The notes below the pieces were generated by a model. That model had not been told where the DNA came from. It worked only from the letters and a program-made list of their open reading frames with translations, and made no database searches. From contig JAGYKS010000038.1 of the NCBI GenBank assembly GCA_018401565.1, positions 1 to 39,641 on the forward strand: DNA of 39,641 nt, read 5' to 3'. The DNA comes from Acidimicrobiales bacterium. GTDB lineage: Bacteria; Actinomycetota; Acidimicrobiia; Acidimicrobiales; Acidimicrobilacustridaceae. Below, in pieces: positions 33,990 through 39,641 of the stretch. A program made the translations under genes and the position numbers. How positions within the stretch are numbered: position 1 is the stretch's first letter; each line of letters begins with the position of its first letter.

Positions 33990-36360
33990 ATGACACCGAT
34001 CCTGGCCGCCGGTAAGGGCGGCTATCAGGCATTCGAGCTCGGGGATACCGAGTGGATGCTTCTCACCGCCGCCGCCATCATCGGCGTAGTGGCACTGGGC
34101 CTCGGCCTGGCAATGGTCCGCAAGGTGCTCGCCGAAGAACAAGGCACCGACAAGATGGTGGAGGTTGCCGAGGCCATCCAGGAAGGCGCCAGCGCCTACC
34201 TGAGCCGGCAGTTCCGCACCATCGCCGTGATCGTGGTGATCCTGGCCGTGGTGGTGTTCGCCACTTCTGCCGCGGTCATTGACACCACGGGCAACGAGGT
34301 CCTCAGCTTCACGTCGTCGGGCCTGATCCGAACCGTCACCTTCATCTTCGGTGTGTGGCCTCGGGCTTCATCGGGTTTCTTGGGCATGTGGGTGGCGGTG
34401 CGCGGCAACGTGCGCACGGCAGCTGCCGCCCGACGCAACGACTTCGGCGGGGCGCTGCAGGTGGCGTTCCGCACCGGCAGCGTGGCCGGCCTGTTCACCG
34501 CCGGCCTCGGCCTGTTGGGCGCCACCATCATCATCATGGCGTTCCAGAACTCGGCGTCGATCATGCTGGTGGGCTTCGCCTTCGGCGGCCTCGCTGCTGG
34601 CGCTGTTCTTGCGTGTGGGTGGCGGCATCTTCACCAAGGCCGCCGACGTGGGCGCCGACCTGGTCGGCAAGGTCGAAGCGGGCATTCCCGAAGACGACCC
34701 CCGCAACCCGGCCACCATCGCCGACAACGTGGGCGACAACGTGGGCGACTGCGCCGGCATGGCCTCGGACCTGTTCGAGTCCTACGCCGTGGTGCTCATC
34801 GCCTCGATCATCCTGGGCGTGTCGTCGCTGAACGCCATCGGGGCCGATGGGATCGCCGCCAAGGGCCTGGTGTTCCCGGTGGCCGTCATGGGCATCGGGC
34901 TCATCGCCTCCATGATCGGCATCTTCTTCGTGAAGGCCCGTGCTGGTGAGACCGACGCCCCCAAGCCCATCAACCGCGGCATCTACGTGGCCCAGGCGCT
35001 GTCCATCGTGGGCGCCGGCGTGCTGGCGTTCGTGTACGTGGGCAACCCGAGGGTCTGGCCATCGACAACCTGGGTGCCCGCATGTTCGGCGCCATCGTGG
35101 TTGGTGTGGTGCTCGGGTTCGTGGTGTCCAAGATCACCCAGAACTTCACCTCCACCGACGGCAAGCCGGTGCGTGACATCGCCAAGTCGGCCCGGACCGG
35201 TCCGGCCACCGTGGTGCTCAGCGGTCTGTCGTCAGGCATGGAGTCTGCGGTGTGGGCCCTGGTGGCCATCGCCGGCGCCATCGGCACCGGCATCCTGCTG
35301 GGTGGCGGCGTCACCGAGTTCTCGTTCTACATGGTGGCGCTGACCGGTATCGGCATGCTGGCCACCACCGGCATCGTGGTTGCCGAGGACACGTTTGGTC
35401 CGGTGGCCGACAACGCCGCCGGCATCGCCGAAATGGCTGGCGAGTTCGAAGGCGAAGCCGAGCGGATCATGGTGGGCCTCGACGCCGTGGGCAACACCAC
35501 CAAGGCCGTGACCAAAGGCTTCGCCATCGGCTCAGCGGTGATCGCCGCTGTGGCCCTGTTCGCCTCGTTCGTCGAGACGGTGGCGTCGGAATCGGGCATC
35601 GTCAAAACGCCTACCAGGTCGTGCAGATCAACGTGGCCGACCCCAAGGTGTTCATCGGCCTGATCCTGGGCGGCACGGTGGCGTTTTGTTCTCGTCGCTG
35701 GCCATCCTGGCGGTGGGTCGTACCGCCGGCATCGTGGTGGAAGAGGTGCGGCGCCAGTTCCGGGAAAAGCCCGGGATCATGGAAGGCACCGAGCGTCCCG
35801 ACTACGGACCCGTCATCGACATCTGCACCCGGGCATCGCTGCGTGAACTGGCAACCCCGGCACTGCTGGCGGTGCTCATGCCCGTCATCGTGGGCTTCGC
35901 TTTGGGGCCAATCGCCCTGGGTGCGTTCCTCGCCTCGGGCATCGTGGTTGCGGCCCTCATGGCCAACTTCCAGTCCAACGCCGGTGGGGCGTGGGACAAC
36001 GCCAAGAAGTACATCGAAGATGGCGCCGAGGGTGGCAAGGGGTCCGAGGCCCACAAGGCCGCCGTCATCGGCGACACCGTGGGTGACCCGTTCAAGGACA
36101 CCTCCGGCCCGGCCCTCAACCCGCTGATGAAGGTGATGAACCTCATCTCGCTGCTGGTGCTGCCGGCCGTGATCGCCTTGAACCCCGACAGTGTGCTGTC
36201 GGAGCTCGCCGGCGAAGACGTGTCGTCATCGCCGTTGGCGTGGGTGGTGGCCGGCGTGGCCCTGGTGGTGCTGCTGGGCGCCATCATGTTCTCCAAGCGC
36301 AGCGGCGGTGCCGACTTCGCCCAGCCCGCCGAAGCCAGCGAACCGGCCCAGGGCGTCTGA
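33990..36360 (+). CDS. hppA: membrane-bound proton-pumping pyrophosphatase, frameshifted
   Basis: About 790 residues if repaired; some 15-16 membrane helices. It couples hydrolysis of pyrophosphate to proton export. The substrate site is clear: [20 protein letters not shown] then [20 protein letters not shown], and [19 protein letters not shown] near the end. [17 protein letters not shown] has Lys at the position where potassium-dependent enzymes have Ala, which marks the potassium-independent class. Frame changes occur near 34350-34380 (a compensating pair), 34600, 35050, 35605 and 35685. A conserved housekeeping pump with this many breaks argues strongly for sequence errors. RBS GAGGGGG lies upstream of ATG 33990. 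Confidence 0.92.
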
Positions 36361-36402
36361 CTCGGGCGTCTGACTCGGGCGTCTGACTCGGGCGTCTGAC
36401 TC
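36351..36402 (+). repeat. 13-bp tandem repeat x4 spanning the hppA stop
   Basis: GGGCGTCTGACTC four times, exact. The first unit supplies the stop codon (36358-36360). TGA recurs at 36371, 36384 and 36397, thereby in all three frames. Confidence 0.96.
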
Positions 36403-36517
36403 AATAGGCGTCACCCAATGGGCGCCACCTGATCAGCGCCAGCTGATCGGCATCTATCGCTCACGGGGGCGGCAGTGCACTGCGGTGCGCTGCCGCCTCT
36501 TGCGCGTCTGGGGAACG

Positions 36518-37990
36518 ATGCGCACAACGGTGACGCGGCGCATAAACGCGACGACTTCACCGCTGAACGGGAACAATGGAGGGGTGCGCCTTCTTGTTGC
36601 CGTCACCGCCGTGGTTGTGGCCACCGTCCTGGCCCAGGTTCTCGGGGTCGACGACGTGGTCACGGCGCTGTTGCTGATGGTGGCGGTGGTGATGGCCGCC
36701 ATGCTCGGGACCGTGCCCGGGCTGGTGGCGGCGGTGCTGGGAGGCCTCAGCCTCAACCTGGTGTTCTAGCGAGCCGGCACCCGGGGTGAGCTTCGAGACA
36801 TCCGACGACGTCGTGAGCCTGGTGGTGTTCCTGGTCATCGCATCACTGGTGGGAATCCTGGTGTCACGCGAACGCACCTCGCGGCATCTGGCCCGACTCG
36901 GCCAGCTCGAAGCCCAGCTGCGCATCGACACCACCAACCGGCTGCTTCTCGGCGAGCCGACCACCGCCGTGGTGCAGTCCACGGCCGAATCCATCGCCAC
37001 CATCTTCGACCTGACCTCGTGCACCCTCACCACCGCCGGAACCACGGCGGTGGCGTCCCGACCCCTGCGCCCGGGCCGCACCGTGCTGGTGCGCAGCGAC
37101 GAGAGACCAGCGTCGAGGCGGTGACAAGCACCGGCCGAGCCCTTTCCGCAGATGCCGAAGATGTGCTGGCCGCCCTCACCTCGGCACTGGGGCTGGTGTT
37201 CGTGCGGGCCGATCTGGAACGGTCGGCCAACGAGGCCCGGGTGGACGCCGAGGTGAACCGGGCCCGGGCCGCTTTTTTCGCCGCCGCCGGGCACAACCTG
37301 CGCACCCCACTCACCTCGGTGAGCGCATCGGTATCAGCCCTGATCGACAGCGGCGATCTCCTCGACGACGACGAGCAGGCCCAGCTGCTGGGCACCATTC
37401 GCGACGAGACCGCCCGCCTCGAACGCATGGTGGCCAAGGTGCTGTCGCAGACCCTGATCCGCGGTGCCGACATCGTGCCCGATCCCGAACCCGTGGACCT
37501 GGGCGGGATGGCACAGGTGGCCATCGGTCGGCTTGGCCCCACCGCCAACGCCAAGCGCTTCGACCTCCAGTTGCCGCCCGACGTGGGCCCGCTGTGGTTG
37601 GACGTCACCATGCTCGAACAGATTCTGCTCAACCTGCTGGAAAACGCCGTGCGTTTCGCCCCTGACGGTTCCACCATCACCGTCGCAGCCGAGCAGTCTG
37701 GATCCCATGTGGACCTGCGGGTGATTGACCACGGTCCCGGGGTGACACCCGACGACACCGAAGCGATCTTCACCGAGTTCCACCGGTCGGGGTCACGCAC
37801 CGAAGGTGAGGGAACCGGTTTGGGTCTGGCCATCGTGGCCGCGCTGGTGGCCGCCCACAACGGACAGGCCTGGTGCGAGGCCACCCCCGGCGGCGGGGCC
37901 ACGTTCGTGGTGCGGTTCCCACTCGCACAGCAACCACAGCCCGTTGACGGGCACAACAGCAACACCCCCGATAGCGTCGGCCCACTGTGA
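36518..37990 (+). CDS. KdpD-like sensor histidine kinase, frameshifted
   Basis: About 490 residues. N-terminal membrane helices (LLVAVTAVVVATVLAQVLGV, VTALLLMVAVVMAAMLG, VVSLVVFLVIASLVGILVS) resemble the DUF4118 region of KdpD, then a GAF-like part (TAESIATIFDLTSCTLTTAG), phosphoacceptor FFAAAGHNLRTPLTSVSA, N box NLLENAVRFAP, and ATP-lid boxes VIDHGPGVTPDD and GEGTGLGLAIVAAL. The large cytoplasmic Kdp/Usp portion of true KdpD is absent. Frame changes near 36770 and 37085. ATG 36518 is preferred; GTG 36584 is possible. The stop overlaps the regulator start (GTGA). Confidence 0.82.
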
Positions 37991-38688
37991 ATCGCATCCT
38001 GATCGTCGACGACGAAGCGCCACTGCGACGGGCCCTCACCACCAGCCTGCGTGCACGTGGGTTCGAGGTGGTGGAAGCGTCCAGCGGTGAGAAGGCGGTG
38101 GTGGTGGTGGCCGACCGTGGCGCCGACCTGGTGGTGCTGGACCTCGGCCTGGGCGACCTCGAGGGGCTGGAAGTACTGCAGCGCATCCGGGGGTTTTCCG
38201 ACACCCCGGTGATCGTGCTCACCGCCCGCCACACCCAGTCCGACAAGGTGGCCCTGCTCGACGCCGGCGCCGACGACTACGTCACCAAGCCGTTCGACAC
38301 CGAGGAACTGCTGGCCCGCATCCGGGCTGCGTTGCGCCGACGACCCGACACCGACCAGTCCGTGGCCGCCATCGTGGAGTGCGACGGGCTGGTGGTGGAC
38401 CTCACCCGCCGTCTGGTGACCCGTGACGGCGAACGGATCGCACTCACCCCCACCGAGATGTCGATGCTGGAGGTGATGGTGGGAAATCCGGGCCGTCTGC
38501 TCACCCACGACTTCTTGCTGCGCAAGGTGTGGGGACCGGGGTACGCCACCGAATGGAACTACCTGCGCACCTACGTGGGCCAGCTCCGCAAGAAACTGGG
38601 TGACGACGCCGCCAGCCCCCGCTTCATCGCCACCGAGCCAGGGGTGGGGTACCGGTGGCTGATTGACCCCGAAGCCCTCGGCGCCTGA
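37987..38688 (+). CDS. KdpE-like OmpR-family response regulator
   Basis: 233 residues, intact. Receiver: acidic pair in ILIVDDEAPLRRAL, phosphoacceptor Asp52 (VVLDLGLGDLEG), Thr79 (VIVLTAR) and Lys101 (DYVTKPFD). The DNA-binding winged helix (IALTPTEMSMLEVMVGNPGR, LRTYVGQLRKKLG, EPGVGYRWL) is OmpR-type and close to KdpE. Phosphorylated by the kinase just upstream. No kdpFABC genes are present, so potassium control is not shown. The end of the gene carries a tandem repeat. Confidence 0.92.
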   Translation: MNRILIVDDEAPLRRALTTSLRARGFEVVEASSGEKAVVVVADRGADLVVLDLGLGDLEGLEVLQRIRGFSDTPVIVLTARHTQSDKVALLDAGADDYVTKPFDTEELLARIRAALRRRPDTDQSVAAIVECDGLVVDLTRRLVTRDGERIALTPTEMSMLEVMVGNPGRLLTHDFLLRKVWGPGYATEWNYLRTYVGQLRKKLGDDAASPRFIATEPGVGYRWLIDPEALGA

Positions 38689-38766
38689 GACAGGCCCTCA
38701 GCGGCTGACGCAGGCCCCCGGCGACTGACGCAGGCCCCCGGCGACTGACGCAGGCCCCTCAGCGGT
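38680..38766 (+). repeat. 20-bp tandem repeat spanning the response-regulator stop
   Basis: Units of the form TGACGCAGGCCCCCGGCGAC. The stop codon TGA (38686) opens the first, slightly diverged unit; further TGA at 38706, 38726 and 38746 are each 20 bases apart and so in all three frames. Confidence 0.9.
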
Positions 38767-38996
38767 CGACCCGGCCCCGAAAAGCACACCACCCGGGCCC
38801 CACCGGAACTCCCACAGCGCAGGGTTTTCCAGTGAGACCCGGGGGTCGGTGCGTCACAGATAAGTAAAGCGGCCCTGGCGTCAGAGGGGTGTCACGATCG
38901 GGGCGATCGGCGTCAAGAAAACGTCAGGATGCGTTCACTGGGATTCGACAACCCGTGACCGAGGTGGTGGCCCGCCTCCGGTAGGCTTTCTGGTCC

Positions 38997-39069
38997 GGGG
39001 CTGTAGCTCAGTTGGCAGAGCGCCGGCTTTGCAAGCCGTAGGTCGTGGGTTCGATTCCCATCAGCTCCA
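38997..39069 (+). tRNA. tRNA-Ala (anticodon TGC)
   Basis: 73 nt. Acceptor GGGGCTG with CAGCTCC and discriminator A, D-arm GCTCAGTTGGCAGAGC, anticodon loop TTTGCAA closed by CCGGC/GCCGT, T-arm GTGGGTTCGATTCCCAT. CCA is not encoded. Confidence 0.96.
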
Positions 39070-39219
39070 CTGCATGTGCACGGGTCCGGGCCTTCGTGGT
39101 CCGGGCCCCATGCGTGTGGAGCCGCCATCCCCTAGGATTCGCCAACTGTCGCCGTTCAGGGATTGGCGGCAGTTCGGGGCAATTTCTGCACGGTGCAGGG
39201 GAAGGTGCGGCGTCGATCA

Positions 39220-39641
39220 TGGTGAACATCGTCATTGCCCTGGTGCTTGCCGTCGTTGCTGCCGCCCAGCCCACCCACCACGATGCGAAGCATCGAACTG
39301 CTCAGCACGCCCTACATGGCACGTGCCCGCTCGTGGAGGTTCATCGGCGGACTGGCGACCACCCTGGCTGTGGTCGGACTGGGTGCGGCCATCGCTGGGC
39401 GGTCGTTGATTCAGGGCACAAGCGTCCCCAACGCTGCCGTCGACACCTCCGACGTTGTCCTTGGCGCGATCGCTCTTGTGGGAGTGGTGGTGGCCGTTGT
39501 CCTCCACATGGGGAACGGGCCCACCGACCGACTCGACTCCGACCGACCCGACGTCGCCTTTTCCTGTTCGGGATGCGGACCATGGCGATCAACATCTCGT
39601 CGATCGCACTGTACGTGGCCGCCGTCAACGAGTTGTTCACC
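39220..39641 (+). CDS. partial multi-pass membrane protein, possibly GAP/Sap family
   Basis: Runs off the window end. Hydrophobic segments are VNIVIALVLAVVAAA, WRFIGGLATTLAVVGLGAAI, VVLGAIALVGVVVAVVLHMG and MRTMAINISSIALYVAAVNE. Frame changes near 39280 and 39565 separate them. The piece LFLFGMRTMAINISSIALYV recalls the GAP/Sap (sulfolipid-addressing) proteins of actinobacteria, but this is from memory and weak. Confidence 0.4.

Noticed and set aside
37027..38508. 493-codon minus-strand open frame opposite kinase and regulator
   Set aside because: Shadow of clear two-component genes, histidine-rich with no family likeness.
36518..38688. True KdpDE system controlling potassium uptake
   Set aside because: The kinase lacks the large N-terminal Kdp/Usp region and no kdpFABC genes are nearby; only KdpD/KdpE-like is supported.

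Overview
The window is high-GC DNA from an actinobacterium. The evidence is the GTG-rich starts with GTGA and ATGA overlaps, the mycobacterial-style cadI/acr3/arsR cluster, actinobacterial two-domain RecQ, DtxR and KdpDE-like proteins, a sortase LPXTG protein and Tat signals. An Acidimicrobiia lineage fits, but that is an inference I could not test.

Layout. 1-1216: badly eroded copy of an insertion sequence whose better copy lies at 28669-29787. 1255-3342: arsenite/cadmium cluster (acr3 and cadI on minus, arsR divergent on plus) with two matching operators between. 3384-6048: META-type membrane protein and three overlapping family-2 glycosyltransferases, two of which are a recent tandem duplication. 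6500-9337: molybdate uptake operon (lipoprotein, modA, modB, modC). 9579-12569: RecQ-type helicase with a phosphoribosyltransferase-like tail, then a TetR regulator. 12615-16652: minus-strand cluster of a DUF2855 protein, two little-known proteins and an alkylsulfatase-like metallo-hydrolase. 16914-19427: VapBC and HigBA toxin-antitoxin modules.

19.6-31.46 kb looks like an island. A direct repeat of about 100 bp that includes the 3' end of tRNA-Leu(CAG) occurs at 19604-19699 and again at 31349-31460, where the intact tRNA lies. Inside are a PqqD-like/Tat/Fn3/propeller-repeat exported protein, an LPXTG surface protein with eight 55-residue repeats and two near-identical Fn3 domains, a PIN toxin-antitoxin pair, a damaged Fic gene, a cupredoxin lipoprotein, a truncated molybdopterin oxidoreductase cut by the IS, and a nucleoside hydrolase lipoprotein. 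No integrase was seen.

31587-39641: ordinary chromosome with a Tat-exported amidohydrolase, a DtxR-like regulator overlapping the promoter-proximal side of a proton-pumping pyrophosphatase gene, a KdpD/KdpE-like two-component system, tRNA-Ala(TGC) and a partial membrane protein.

Two things colour the whole window. First, about half of the conserved genes, including hppA, carry one or more single-base frameshifts, so much of the apparent gene decay is probably sequence error. Second, short tandem repeats whose unit contains TGA sit at or just after the ends of at least five genes, a recurrent pattern I do not recognise.
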